A stretch of DNA of 64,000 nucleotides from CAWEFA01 sp963808135 (GTDB lineage: Bacteria; Bacteroidota; Bacteroidia; Bacteroidales; DTGW01). The DNA is taken from the NCBI GenBank assembly GCA_963808135.1, contig CAWEFA010000078.1:1-64000 (forward strand), written 5' to 3'. How positions within the stretch are numbered: position 1 is the stretch's first letter; every line of letters begins with the position of its first letter. Below, piece after piece: positions 37,537-47,233 of this stretch. Under the pieces are notes generated by a model that was not told where the DNA came from, searched no databases, and was given only the letters and a program-made list of their open reading frames with translations. A program made the translations under genes and the position numbers.

Positions 37537-38112
37537 ATGAAGAATGATCTTGATAATATTGATTTACTTGTTAAGCAAAAATTATCAAATATTTCATTTC
37601 AAGTTACAGATGATGAATGGAGCATACTTAACAAAAAATTAAGCGTTAAGAATTTTTTAAAATTCAGTCCGTTCAATGTAAATATTTATTATGTAGTTCT
37701 TGTATCTGCTTTAGTTAGTTTTACTGGCTATTTGGCTATTCAATCTTACAGATTTCATACACAAAATAAATATTTAGAGAAGTCTATAAAAGCGAATAAT
37801 AAAATTGAAAAGCAATCCATTCAAATTGAACCGGTAAATAATTCATTAAAAAAAGAAATTACAAATAAGCCTTGTAATGTAAACAAGAAAGATTCTCATT
37901 CATCCAATACATTTCAGGAAAATAAACCTAAGACAGATTCTTTAAATAAATCTAAAATTATTTTAAAAGATACTGTTCAGGTTAAAACTGAACCTGTAAT
38001 CAAAAAAGCGGATTCTGTTTTACAAAATAAGCCTATTAAGAAAAAGGTTTACATTAAAAAAAATCCGGTTATTATAAGGGATACCATTATAAATTACAAA
38101 ACAACCCATTAA
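37537..38112 (+). CDS. Single-helix membrane protein, possible anti-sigma factor
   Basis: A 191-residue protein: cytoplasmic N-terminus of about 50 residues (DNIDLLVKQKLSNISFQVTD), one membrane helix (IYYVVLVSALVSFTGYLAI) and a long Lys/Asn/Ser-rich periplasmic tail ending VIIRDTIINYKTTH. Topology and position right after the sigma gene suggest an anti-sigma role, but there is no FecR or zinc anti-sigma signature. The DTI-type tail motif resembles PPDTIRITDTLTI in the next gene, hinting at related periplasmic segments. Confidence 0.6.
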   Translation: MKNDLDNIDLLVKQKLSNISFQVTDDEWSILNKKLSVKNFLKFSPFNVNIYYVVLVSALVSFTGYLAIQSYRFHTQNKYLEKSIKANNKIEKQSIQIEPVNNSLKKEITNKPCNVNKKDSHSSNTFQENKPKTDSLNKSKIILKDTVQVKTEPVIKKADSVLQNKPIKKKVYIKKNPVIIRDTIINYKTTH

Positions 38113-38117
38113 AATTT

Positions 38118-38145
38118 TTGCATATACACTTATGTATTATATTTG
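38118..38145 (+). promoter_or_regulatory. Candidate promoter (TTG-N17-TATATTTG) for 38169 gene
   Basis: TTG at 38118-38120 and TATATTTG at 38138-38145 fit the Bacteroidota -33/-7 pattern with 17 rather than 19 bases between. It lies 23 bases before the ATG at 38169. The outer-membrane gene may thus have its own promoter inside the sigma operon. Confidence 0.45.
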
Positions 38146-38168
38146 AAGGGAAATAAAAACCAAAATAT

Positions 38169-39080
38169 ATGCATGGGCGATTTTATCTGATAATCCTTAT
38201 TATCAACCTAAACATATTGTCGTACAATGCTTTTGGATTAGAGTTAAATAATCCCAATTACTATAAAAGTTTATCCGACTCAATCAAGGATAAAATGTTA
38301 GTTGAATATGACACCGTGGTTTTGCCGCCTGATACCATTCGAATAACAGATACTTTGACAATTGCATATAATACTGCCACCAATAATGACACTAAAGAAA
38401 AAACGCCAAAACTCAATAACAAAATCACAAAGAGTTTAAACCAGCAACATTCTTATACTTTTTCAATTTGCGTTTCTCCCTTCGTTACCGGGCAATATAT
38501 ATTTCCTGGAAAATTAAAAGATAGCTTAACATATCCGCGTAACCAGCCTTTGAATTATTATTATGAAATTTCGTCGGGGTTAAAGTTTAAAAATTGGTTT
38601 TATTATGCAGAGTTTCATTTTATAAGTTTCTCAGAGATTATTGGAAAAGGACAATCTGCTACATCGCCCGATACAATTGAAACTAACGATGAAATTATTT
38701 ATGGCACAAAAACGGTTCAATTAAAGAGCCAGATAAAAAATTATTTTTATTACGCAGGCATTCTCATTGGCGCAGGTTATGAACTGGAAAAGCGCAACTG
38801 GATTTTTACCCCGCAGGCAGGAATTTCAATAAGCAGGCAATTGCCCGGCAAATCATACGAATTCGGTAATGGTATAAACATTAAAGAAATCCCGGATGGC
38901 AATCAACCTGATTACTGGTTTTCCATATCATTATCTCCAGCGGTTGGATATAAGCTAACTAAAAATTTGCTGTTTTTAGTTTTGCCCGCATATGTTTACA
39001 ATTTTTATGGAAAAAATGTTTACCCATTGACATACAGGCAAAATCTCAGGTTTGGCTTAGGATTGAGATATGAATTGTAA
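38169..39080 (+). CDS. Predicted outer-membrane beta-barrel protein
   Basis: A 303-residue exported protein with signal peptide (MHGRFYLIILIINLNILSYNAFG). A periplasmic segment containing YDTVVLPPDTIRITDTLTI follows, then from about residue 100 a barrel-like pattern of alternating strands: FSICVSPFVTGQYIF, SGLKFKNWFYYAEFHF, YYAGILIGAGYELEKRNW, RFGLGLRYEL at the end. The final strand with an aromatic/Leu terminus is typical of outer-membrane barrels. No named family recognised. Third in the sigma-factor group. Confidence 0.6.
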   Translation: MHGRFYLIILIINLNILSYNAFGLELNNPNYYKSLSDSIKDKMLVEYDTVVLPPDTIRITDTLTIAYNTATNNDTKEKTPKLNNKITKSLNQQHSYTFSICVSPFVTGQYIFPGKLKDSLTYPRNQPLNYYYEISSGLKFKNWFYYAEFHFISFSEIIGKGQSATSPDTIETNDEIIYGTKTVQLKSQIKNYFYYAGILIGAGYELEKRNWIFTPQAGISISRQLPGKSYEFGNGINIKEIPDGNQPDYWFSISLSPAVGYKLTKNLLFLVLPAYVYNFYGKNVYPLTYRQNLRFGLGLRYEL

Positions 39081-39232
39081 ATTTCCACCCTTGTTTTTGT
39101 TTGAACTAAATTTTTTTTGATTTTTCAGGGAACGTTTTTCAATTTTTGAATCTTATTAATAAATCTTATTAATTTAGATATTGGTTTTGTAAATTATAGT
39201 TAATTAATAATAGCCTTTTTTATTTAAAATTT

Positions 39233-40717
39233 ATGAGAAGCAATAAAGTTGTGAAGCTAATATTTAAATGTTCAGTTTTTGGATTCCCAATGGCTGCCCT
39301 TTTTATTTTTTCTGCAATATCGTGCCAAAAAAACGCAATTATCAGCTCCTCATCGGATACATCCTTTGTTCAGAAAGGTTCGATAAAGAAAAAAGGGCAG
39401 CTTTCTTTTATTATAATGCCCGGAAATGTTAACCCAACCCAGAAAACTCATTCAATAAATCCCGGCATCAAATCCATAATAGTTAGTATTGAAGATTTGA
39501 AAGGCAATAAAATTTGGAATTTAGACACAATAAAGCTTGGGAAAAGCGGAAATGATTATACGTGCTTTGATTCCATAAATGTAGGAAGTTACAAGCTAAC
39601 GCGTTTTTTTGCGCTTGATTCAACCGGGACAATTGCATTTGCAACCCCATTGGCGAATTCTTCGAAAGCGGGTTTAGTTAATAATCCTTTGCCAATACAA
39701 TTTTCAGTTATCTATAAACAACTTACAAGCATCTTGCCTGAGATTTTGAACGTTTATAAATCTGATACCAGTGGTTTTGGAATTTCTCCCGGATATCAGG
39801 TAATAGATTCATTTAGTTTTTTAATAAGCGTTTCAGTTTTAAATTCTGTTACCCAAAGCTATGAGTTTACTGATGCATCCCTTACAATATCCGATGGAAC
39901 AACTGATTTATATATTTTGCCGATTGCTGCCAAAATAAATCAAATAAGCATAAAAAGCGGTTTAAAAAGTTATACGCTTAAAGTTTCTAAAAGCGGTTTT
40001 GAAACATACACAAGTATATTTACAGTTGATTCGCTTAGAGCTTGTTATGCAAAACCATTGAGTATAACTTTACAGCCTTTAACTATTGATTTGACAGCAG
40101 GGCTAGTGGCCTATTACCCGTTTAACGGGAATGCAAATGATGAAAGCGGCAATGGAAATAATGGAACTGTTTATGGTGCTACATTAGCAACAGATAGATT
40201 TGGAAATGCAAATAAGGCTTATGATTTCAATGGAATCAACAATTTCATTGAATTTTCTAATAAATTTGATATCTTAACACGTACAATTGATTTGTGGTTT
40301 TACGCAGATGATGCTGATTATAGCAGTTCTTATGGAAGTATTTATCAATCAGATAACCAAAATTTATTATACGGAAATACAGGAGTTGCAATAAAAGATA
40401 TTGGTGGTTTGAAAAAGTTGTTATTAACAATTTCCGGCGTTACCGATACTATCAATATAATTACAAATTCATGGAATAATCTTGCAATTACTGTAAATGC
40501 CAATAAGGAGATAAACTACTATTATAATGGTATTTTAATTGGTAGCAAAACTTTTATTCAATATGTCAGTTCAGTTGATGGCTTAGATATTGCCATAATT
40601 GGGTCAAGCAGACTTGCATATAACCAATATTTTAAAGGTAAAATTGATGATGTGAGAATCTACAACAGGGCATTGAGTAATAATGAAATACAATTGCTTT
40701 ATAATGAAACAAAATAG
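39233..40717 (+). CDS. LamG-domain surface lipoprotein
   Basis: A 494-residue lipoprotein with lipobox-like AISC (Cys31 region: FIFSAISCQKN). The middle is beta-rich, probably Ig-like (KGQLSFIIMPGNVNPTQ, YKLTRFFALDSTGTIAF). The C-terminal 210 residues form a LamG/concanavalin-type jelly roll: GLVAYYPFNGNANDESGNGN, AYDFNGINNFIEF, IDLWFYADD, WNNLAITVNANKEINYYYNG and KGKIDDVRIYNRALSNNEI. Such domains bind glycans or proteins. It is the last gene of the sigma-factor group; probably outer-membrane anchored. Ligand unknown. Confidence 0.8.
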   Translation: MRSNKVVKLIFKCSVFGFPMAALFIFSAISCQKNAIISSSSDTSFVQKGSIKKKGQLSFIIMPGNVNPTQKTHSINPGIKSIIVSIEDLKGNKIWNLDTIKLGKSGNDYTCFDSINVGSYKLTRFFALDSTGTIAFATPLANSSKAGLVNNPLPIQFSVIYKQLTSILPEILNVYKSDTSGFGISPGYQVIDSFSFLISVSVLNSVTQSYEFTDASLTISDGTTDLYILPIAAKINQISIKSGLKSYTLKVSKSGFETYTSIFTVDSLRACYAKPLSITLQPLTIDLTAGLVAYYPFNGNANDESGNGNNGTVYGATLATDRFGNANKAYDFNGINNFIEFSNKFDILTRTIDLWFYADDADYSSSYGSIYQSDNQNLLYGNTGVAIKDIGGLKKLLLTISGVTDTINIITNSWNNLAITVNANKEINYYYNGILIGSKTFIQYVSSVDGLDIAIIGSSRLAYNQYFKGKIDDVRIYNRALSNNEIQLLYNETK

Positions 40718-40913
40718 CAATAGAATTTAACATATTGATTTGTCTTCTGCTTTCTGGCTCAAAGCAAGATGAATTCTAACGCCACAAAATAGCAAAAAGT
40801 GTTGAACTTTACTATTATAAGGAATTTTTGAAATTTTTATCTTTTATTCCTTTGTCTTTTGTATATGAAGTTTCTAAATTATAACTTTACCGCTTCATTT
40901 TTGAGGAATATAA

Positions 40914-42101
40914 ATGTTAGCATATTTCAAGAAATTTAAATTCTTTATAAGAATTCTAATTTATAGCAGTTTTAATTTTTGGTTTGATCTCATTTCTATT
41001 CTCATTATCTTCAGATCTGTTAGAAATATTTCAAAAAATTTTAATCAACAAAAAACAATAGGAATTATTTCAGACTGTTACTTACCACGTATTGAAAAAA
41101 TAGCATATGGATTATCCAAATCCGGGTACAACATAATATTGTTTTGTAAAGATTCAAAACACTTTAGTAAAACTTTCTCTCAGATATTTACTTATAGAAG
41201 CCCAATGAAAGCCCACTGGCTTGCAAAACAGTTCAAGCCAATGGTATATCATATATTTTCAAGTTGGAATTTCGATACTTCATATTCTATAATAAAAAAT
41301 AAACAACATCTGCCTTTGATTATATTCGATGATTATGATGTAATGGCTGGTATGGTTTTTAATGAATTTGCGAAAAAAAGGTATCCCGGGCAGTTAAGAA
41401 AAGAAAGAATGTGTCTTGAAAATGCTGACGGCCTTTGTTGTAGAAGTTTGGAAACACAATATGCTAAAAGATACCTAAATTACAATTATAAGGCGAAACG
41501 TATTTTTTTCCCGGAGTACATTTGGTCTCAGCCCCTAAAAAATAATTCCGAATCATCTGTAAATAAAAAAACGCTACTTTATATTGGAAACATAGATCAA
41601 AGTCTTACAACCATTGTTTTGTCATTAAAGACTATTGGCTGGACTCTTGATATTTATCCGGCGCATATAGTAAAAACGGATAAATTTAGTTTCCCGGATA
41701 ATGTGATCGTTCACAAAACCATCAATCCAAAAGATTTGATATTTACTATAAGTCAATACAATGTTGCCATTCAATTTCCAAGTAAAATAATCAGTCAAAA
41801 TAAAAAAATATACACTATCCATAAAGATTATTATTCCGCTTCTGGAAAGGTTTTCGACTATATCGAGGCCGGCCTGAAAGTTCTTATATCGGACGAAATC
41901 CATCAGAAGTGGTTATTAAAACGTTATGGTGCAGCAATTGAAATTGATGAACTAAACCCACTTGAAGATATTGTAAAAAAACTTTCTACTTTTGATATTC
42001 ATGATGCAACAGAAAATAAAACATTTGTAAGTACAGATTATTTAAATATAGAAAAACAGATAACCCGTTTGATTGTTTTTTATAATAATCTGACTGAGTA
42101 A
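40914..42101 (+). CDS. Predicted glycosyltransferase, GT-B type
   Basis: A 395-residue protein opening the polysaccharide cluster. An N-terminal hydrophobic stretch (FWFDLISILIIF) is followed by TIGIISDCYLPRIEKIAYGL and FMVYHIFSSWN-like Rossmann motifs. The second half has TLLYIGNIDQSLTTIVLSL and SGKVFDYIEAGLKVLISDE. The latter corresponds to the donor-binding loop of GT4-like enzymes (K-x-x-x-Y-x-A-G). The family assignment is by fold pattern only; donor and acceptor are unknown. Spacing to the next gene is 152 bases. Confidence 0.6.
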   Translation: MLAYFKKFKFFIRILIYSSFNFWFDLISILIIFRSVRNISKNFNQQKTIGIISDCYLPRIEKIAYGLSKSGYNIILFCKDSKHFSKTFSQIFTYRSPMKAHWLAKQFKPMVYHIFSSWNFDTSYSIIKNKQHLPLIIFDDYDVMAGMVFNEFAKKRYPGQLRKERMCLENADGLCCRSLETQYAKRYLNYNYKAKRIFFPEYIWSQPLKNNSESSVNKKTLLYIGNIDQSLTTIVLSLKTIGWTLDIYPAHIVKTDKFSFPDNVIVHKTINPKDLIFTISQYNVAIQFPSKIISQNKKIYTIHKDYYSASGKVFDYIEAGLKVLISDEIHQKWLLKRYGAAIEIDELNPLEDIVKKLSTFDIHDATENKTFVSTDYLNIEKQITRLIVFYNNLTE

Positions 42102-42253
42102 GATTATTTTGAATGATGAAAGAACTTAAACTCATTGAAAAAATGATTCATTTGAAATGACGCTTCCTGTAAAGTTGGGAGCTAACATTACAATACAAAA
42201 TTATATTTATAATATTCCGTAATATTACATAAGGGTCAACTTTTTAAAATGCG

Positions 42254-43141
42254 ATGAAAGAAGAATATTCAGTTAAAACAAAAGAAGAAGCATTATATTT
42301 TAATCGAAAAGTTTATAATGGTGATTTTGGTTCAAATTATGACAAAACGCATAGTTTAAAATATACACATTATAGCCAAAGAATCTTTCAAAAGAATGTC
42401 AAAGACATTATTGATAATCTCAGGAAGGCTAAGAATAGCCTAAACCTTATTGATATAGGCACCGGAACAGGGTCTCTATCATTGAATTATTATAAAAATA
42501 TCAAGCCTTCAGATACGGTGACAAATGTTGACATTTCGAAAAAAATGATAGAACTCTTGAAATTGAAACTGACTCAGGAACAAATAAACCAGAGCATATT
42601 TGTTATCGATGACGCTTACACTTTCCTTGCTAAATCTCAATTGAATTTTGATTTAATAGGTTTTGCAGGTGCATTACACCACTTCTATGACTACGAGAAA
42701 GTGATTGATATGGCTTGCAAAAATCTGAAACCATTCGGTTACTTATATATAGCGTTAGAACCGAAAATGAGCAATAACTACATTGAAAAAACCGTTATAA
42801 ATTATGAACATATTATTCAACGGTATAAGAAACGCCAGTTCAGTTTTACCCGTTGTATTATAAAAATTTTATATAATCCTTTTCATTTTTTAAACAATTG
42901 GTTTTTGGGTAAAAGCGTTCAAGTTGATGTTCCGAATAGCAATCCTGACTTGGAAAAGTCTGAAGTTGTTACTTCTGGACTCGACCTTTATAGAGTGAAA
43001 GAAATATTAAAAACTAATGAACTCAGAATTATTAAACTTAGCAGCGGACCGGGTTATACTCATGTTTTCACTTATAGGTTAATGAATTTATTTAAGATTA
43101 ACAGTCATTTTCAGTTAATTGCCCAAAAAGAAGCTGTTTAA
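42254..43141 (+). CDS. Class I SAM-dependent methyltransferase
   Basis: A 295-residue protein with the SAM-binding motif I LNLIDIGTGTGSLSL near residue 66, the acidic motif TVTNVDISKKMIELL, and FDLIGFAGALHHFYDYEKVI. The long C-terminal part, which sets substrate choice, is not recognised. It probably methylates a sugar or lipid-linked glycan in the cluster. It is 19 bases ahead of a second methyltransferase of a different subfamily. Confidence 0.8.
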   Translation: MKEEYSVKTKEEALYFNRKVYNGDFGSNYDKTHSLKYTHYSQRIFQKNVKDIIDNLRKAKNSLNLIDIGTGTGSLSLNYYKNIKPSDTVTNVDISKKMIELLKLKLTQEQINQSIFVIDDAYTFLAKSQLNFDLIGFAGALHHFYDYEKVIDMACKNLKPFGYLYIALEPKMSNNYIEKTVINYEHIIQRYKKRQFSFTRCIIKILYNPFHFLNNWFLGKSVQVDVPNSNPDLEKSEVVTSGLDLYRVKEILKTNELRIIKLSSGPGYTHVFTYRLMNLFKINSHFQLIAQKEAV

Positions 43142-43159
43142 AATTTTAATTAGCAAGAA

Positions 43160-43876
43160 ATGAAAACTAAAAGCATGGGTTTAAATACAAAGAACCATTG
43201 GGAAAGGATTGGAAAGAGAACCTGGAAAGACTATAAATGGATATTAAACCATTGTATAAAATATTACGATTCAGATGAACCATTTGAAACCCTTGTGGAC
43301 ATTGGCTGTGGCAATGGAGAATTTCTCGAGACTTGTGTCCATTTTGGATTAAATGCAATCGGTATAGAAGCTGAAAAAGATGCTCTTATTACCTGCAAAA
43401 ATAAAGGCTTGTCAGTCATTGCCCTGGATTTGACTTCACAAACTTATCCAATACCTGATAATAGTGCCTCAGTTGTTACATGCAGCCAATTATTAGAGCA
43501 TTTAGGTAAAGAAGATGGTATCCATTTATTAAATGAAATTTATAGAATATTGAAAGTTAACGGGATAGTTTTGATATATTCACCAAGTTTTTATAATATA
43601 TCAGGTAGAACTATGCCTTTTCATTTACACTGCTGGAAACCAAAAGAATTAGAAATCGAATTGATTAAGATTGGTTATAAAAATTTAAAATTTTTATTTG
43701 TTCCAATGCACTGGGCTCATTTATTAAAATATAAACCGGACCGGTACAACAGATTGACAAGAAAAAAACCAAATTGGTTGGGAAAATTTTTATCAATTTC
43801 AATATCCGGATTGTATTTTCTGACTAAAGCGAAAATATTATCAGGCAATACAGGTTATATTGGATACAAAAAGTAA
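43160..43876 (+). CDS. Class I SAM-dependent methyltransferase
   Basis: A 238-residue enzyme with motif I TLVDIGCGNGEFLETC, GLNAIGIEAEKDAL and VVTCSQLLEHLGKEDG with LLNEIYRILKVNGIVLIYSP: the methyltransferase-11 pattern. The C-terminus has HLHCWKPKELEIEL, common in O-antigen methyltransferases. Probably caps or decorates the surface glycan. The preceding methyltransferase shares little sequence with it, so the pair is not a recent duplication. Confidence 0.8.
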   Translation: MKTKSMGLNTKNHWERIGKRTWKDYKWILNHCIKYYDSDEPFETLVDIGCGNGEFLETCVHFGLNAIGIEAEKDALITCKNKGLSVIALDLTSQTYPIPDNSASVVTCSQLLEHLGKEDGIHLLNEIYRILKVNGIVLIYSPSFYNISGRTMPFHLHCWKPKELEIELIKIGYKNLKFLFVPMHWAHLLKYKPDRYNRLTRKKPNWLGKFLSISISGLYFLTKAKILSGNTGYIGYKK

Positions 43877-43985
43877 AGAATATTCTATAATTTTAATGAC
43901 CTAACTGAAATATTTTTTCTGATTATATTGATTATTATGAATTTATAATGTTTAATTTCGGTTAAAGTAAAAAAATAATTATATA

Positions 43986-44975
43986 ATGAAAGCTATAGTA
44001 ACAGGAGGTTGCGGTTTTATTGGGAGCCATCTTACTGAGATGCTGTTAAACGATAACCATGAAGTTATTGTTATCGATAACCTTTCGACAGGCAGGTTAT
44101 TAAATATTCAACATTTACAAAATTTTAAATCTCTTAAGTTTGTTGAAGTTGATGTAGCTGATTTTCAAAAGATAGAACCATATTTTAAAAAAGTTGATTG
44201 GATATTTCATTTAGCCGCTTTGGCAGATATAGTACCTTCAATTGAACAGCCTCTAGCTTATCACCATTCAAATGTAAATGGAACCATCTCTGTTTTAGAA
44301 GCATCAAGAAAAAACAATATTAAACATTTGATTTATGCTGCATCATCCTCATGCTATGGAATTCCCAAAGTGTATCCTACCCCCGAAAAGAGTTCTATTA
44401 GTCCGCAATATCCTTATGCATTAACCAAAAATCTTGGTGAACAATATGTGATGTTTTGGAACAAGTTATACAAGTTACCTGCAACATCATTAAGATTTTT
44501 CAATGTCTATGGTCCAAGATCGAGGACATCAGGAACTTATGGCGCAGTATTTGGAGTATTTCTGGCACAAAAGCTTAATAATAAACCATTTACTGTTATC
44601 GGCGATGGTTCCCAGACACGTGACTTTACCTATGTTACTGACATTGCTTCTGCATGTATCGCAGCTTCGAAAAGCAATAACGCTATCGGACAAATAATGA
44701 ATGTTGGTAGTGGCAATACTTACAGTATAAATTTGCTCACTAAATTACTTGGAGGAGAAGTAATCTATATTAAAAAACGGCCTGGAGAACCCGATTGCAC
44801 ATTTGCCGATATTTCAAAAATAAAAAAGGTGCTTGACTGGAAACCTGAGGTGACTTTTGAACAAGGTGTAAAAAATATGCTTGATAATATTAATTACTGG
44901 CGGGAAGCGCCATTGTGGAATCCTGCAAATATTGAAGTTGCGACCCAAGACTGGTTTAAGTATTTAGGAAAGTAG
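43986..44975 (+). CDS. NAD-dependent nucleotide-sugar epimerase/dehydratase
   Basis: A 329-residue extended SDR: GGCGFIGSHLTEMLL at the N-terminus, IDNLSTGRLLNI, FHLAALADIVPSIEQP, AASSSCYGIP, catalytic YPYALTKNLGEQY, RFFNVYGPRSRTSGTYGAVF and GDGSQTRDFTYVTDIA. The closest pattern is the UDP-GlcNAc/UDP-glucose 4-epimerase-like group. An extra C-terminal 30 residues (YWREAPLWNPANIE) distinguishes it. It is four bases ahead of the nucleotidyltransferase-kinase gene, and with the SIS isomerase it looks like one sugar-nucleotide pathway. HldD-type specificity cannot be assigned. Confidence 0.85.
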   Translation: MKAIVTGGCGFIGSHLTEMLLNDNHEVIVIDNLSTGRLLNIQHLQNFKSLKFVEVDVADFQKIEPYFKKVDWIFHLAALADIVPSIEQPLAYHHSNVNGTISVLEASRKNNIKHLIYAASSSCYGIPKVYPTPEKSSISPQYPYALTKNLGEQYVMFWNKLYKLPATSLRFFNVYGPRSRTSGTYGAVFGVFLAQKLNNKPFTVIGDGSQTRDFTYVTDIASACIAASKSNNAIGQIMNVGSGNTYSINLLTKLLGGEVIYIKKRPGEPDCTFADISKIKKVLDWKPEVTFEQGVKNMLDNINYWREAPLWNPANIEVATQDWFKYLGK

Positions 44976-44979
44976 ATAA

Positions 44980-46506
44980 ATGAAAAATAAGATTGTTACT
45001 TTAAATGAGCTTGAAGAAATTTCTAAAAAGCTTAAAAAACAAGGATTAAAGATTGTTCATTGCCATGGAGTCTTTGATTTAATACATCCTGGACACATAA
45101 AACATTTTGAAGCTGCTAAAAAATTTGGAGACTATCTAATTGTTACATTAACCGCAGATAAATATGTTAATAAAGGTCCTGGCAGACCAGTATTCAATGA
45201 AGTTTTAAGAGCCGAGACGATTGCTGCATTGCAAATAATAGACTTTGTTTCAATTGTTCATCATTCTCTTGCATTGACTGCCATAGAAGCAATAAAACCA
45301 GATTTTTATATTAAGGGTCAGGAGTATAAAAATTCTGAAGATGATATTACGGGTGGAATAATTGATGAGAGAAAAAAAGTTGAGGAATTTGGTGGAAAAT
45401 TAGCATTTACGGAAGAGGTTGTTTTTAGTTCAAGCAAATTAATAAATCGCTTCATTGACAATACAAATGAAAATGTAAAAGATTATCTAAAACAAACAAG
45501 GGAAAAAGTAAGTTTTGATAAATTAATAACAGATTTCGAAATGATTTCAAAACTTAAAGTTGCCATTATAGGTGAAATAATACTGGACGAATATATATTT
45601 GTCACGCCTTTAGGTAAAGCCTCCAAATCAACAACTATTACAGCCAAAAGATTAAACGGCGAATTATATGCAGGGGGAGTACTGGCAGTAGCGAACCATG
45701 TCTCTAATTTTGTACAGGAAGTTAAGTTAATATCAACTTATGGATTAAATTTTGGCAAAAATTATCTGAGCTTTATTAAAAGTAAACTCAATTCCAATAT
45801 TAAATTTGAAGGAATATTTACTCCTGATCGACCTACTATCTTAAAAAGAAGATATGTTGATAACACATTTAAGCATAAAATATTTGAAATAACAGAAATT
45901 GATGATATTCCGTTGAATTCTGAAATCAATGAGCAGTTTATAAATAAATTAAAAGATATTGAAAAAAAATATGATTTATTGATAATTGCTGATTTTGGGC
46001 ATGGTATGATTAACAATGATTTGGTAAATATTTTAACTAAAAAAGAGATGTTTATTTCTGTTAATGCTCAAACTAATAGTGCAAATAATGGTTTTAACCT
46101 GCTCTTAAAATATTCGAATTGCGATTACTTTTCAATTGATGAAAATGAAGCAAGATTAGCGACCCATGATAAATATACTGATATTGATTTATTGCTTAAT
46201 CAGCTTATAAAGAAAACACATGCAAATATTGCTTCTATAACCTTGGGAGTCATGGGTACAATGGTTGGTGAGAAAAGTAATACTTTTTCTATTGCCCCGG
46301 TTTTATCAAATGAAGTAGTAGATACTATTGGTGCAGGGGATGCTTATCTTTCCATTACATCATTAATGGCAAAAAACGGCAATACCCCTGACGAAATTGC
46401 TTTCGTTGGTAATGCAGTAGGAGCTATGGCCGTGAGGATTCTTGGGAATAAATCATATATCGAAAAAGTACCCTTATTAAAATATCTCAAAACATTGCTA
46501 ACCTAA
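44980..46506 (+). CDS. Nucleotidyltransferase-PfkB kinase fusion (reversed HldE order)
   Basis: A 508-residue bifunctional protein. The N-terminal 150 residues are a cytidylyltransferase-like domain: IVHCHGVFDLIHPGHIKHF (HxGH motif), VTLTADKYVNKGPGRPVF and FYIKGQEY. The C-terminal 330 residues are a ribokinase/PfkB sugar kinase: VAIIGEIILDEYIF, YAGGVLAVANHVSNF and the catalytic anion hole VDTIGAGDAYLSI. Classical HldE has kinase first and nucleotidyltransferase second, so the order is swapped. By domain content it should phosphorylate a sugar phosphate at C1 and activate it as an NDP-sugar. The next gene, a GmhA-like isomerase, would supply the substrate. Confidence 0.85.
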   Translation: MKNKIVTLNELEEISKKLKKQGLKIVHCHGVFDLIHPGHIKHFEAAKKFGDYLIVTLTADKYVNKGPGRPVFNEVLRAETIAALQIIDFVSIVHHSLALTAIEAIKPDFYIKGQEYKNSEDDITGGIIDERKKVEEFGGKLAFTEEVVFSSSKLINRFIDNTNENVKDYLKQTREKVSFDKLITDFEMISKLKVAIIGEIILDEYIFVTPLGKASKSTTITAKRLNGELYAGGVLAVANHVSNFVQEVKLISTYGLNFGKNYLSFIKSKLNSNIKFEGIFTPDRPTILKRRYVDNTFKHKIFEITEIDDIPLNSEINEQFINKLKDIEKKYDLLIIADFGHGMINNDLVNILTKKEMFISVNAQTNSANNGFNLLLKYSNCDYFSIDENEARLATHDKYTDIDLLLNQLIKKTHANIASITLGVMGTMVGEKSNTFSIAPVLSNEVVDTIGAGDAYLSITSLMAKNGNTPDEIAFVGNAVGAMAVRILGNKSYIEKVPLLKYLKTLLT

Positions 46507-46513
46507 TATTACA

Positions 46514-47083
46514 ATGATTGAAAAATACCTGGCATTATTTAATGATCTTATAAAAAGCATTGTTATTAGCAACAATGATGGGAAAACATTAAACTCAGAA
46601 AGTGCAATAAGCATTATCTCTAACGAATTTAATAAAATTAAAATAATAAATGGGACATTGTACCTCATAGGAAATGGAGGCAGCAGTGGTATCGCTTCAC
46701 ATGCTTCGGTTGATTTACTGAACACCTGTAAAATTAAAGCTTACCCATTAACAGATAATAGCCAACTTACCTGTTTTGCCAATGATTTTGGCTATGAAAA
46801 TGTTTATAGTAAACTACTAGAAAATGTTTTAACTTCAAATGATATTTTAATTGCAATAAGCAGTTCGGGCTCGTCTAAAAATATTATAAATGCAGCAAAT
46901 ATAGCCCATCAAAAAAACACATTTATTTTAACCCTTTCAGGCTTTAAACCCGATAACCCACTCAGGCAATATGGAAATATTAATATTTGGCTTAATTCAA
47001 ATCATTACGGAATGGTTGAAATCGGGCATGCATTAATTTTGCATTATATTACAGATAGTTTTTCTAATTTATCTTTGATTTAA
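46514..47083 (+). CDS. SIS-domain phosphosugar isomerase, GmhA-like
   Basis: A 189-residue single SIS domain. Seen: LYLIGNGGSSGIASHASVDL (GNGGSA-type loop with following HxAxD), LTCFANDFGYENVYSKLLEN, and LIAISSSGSSKNIINAANIA. The set matches sedoheptulose-7-phosphate isomerase GmhA and related enzymes. The final HYGMVEIGHALILHYI carries a GmhA-like E-x-x-H. It is eight bases after the nucleotidyltransferase-kinase gene. Together with the epimerase this forms a heptose-nucleotide-like module; a GmhB phosphatase is not seen. Confidence 0.85.
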   Translation: MIEKYLALFNDLIKSIVISNNDGKTLNSESAISIISNEFNKIKIINGTLYLIGNGGSSGIASHASVDLLNTCKIKAYPLTDNSQLTCFANDFGYENVYSKLLENVLTSNDILIAISSSGSSKNIINAANIAHQKNTFILTLSGFKPDNPLRQYGNINIWLNSNHYGMVEIGHALILHYITDSFSNLSLI

Positions 47084-47233
47084 TGTGCAATAAATTTCGG
47101 TAAGAGGTTTATGTACACAATGGAAACTCTACAATTATGCATTATTTAACTGCGAAATTATCTTTACTAGAAAACCATTTAAGCACATGACAAATATAAT
47201 CAATCCGGAAAATCAAAAGAATAGCATTATTTT

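Noticed and set aside
42112..42160. 15-codon frame MMKELKLIEKMIHLK
   Set aside because: Too short, with no ribosome site or partner; frames of this size are frequent in AT-rich gaps.
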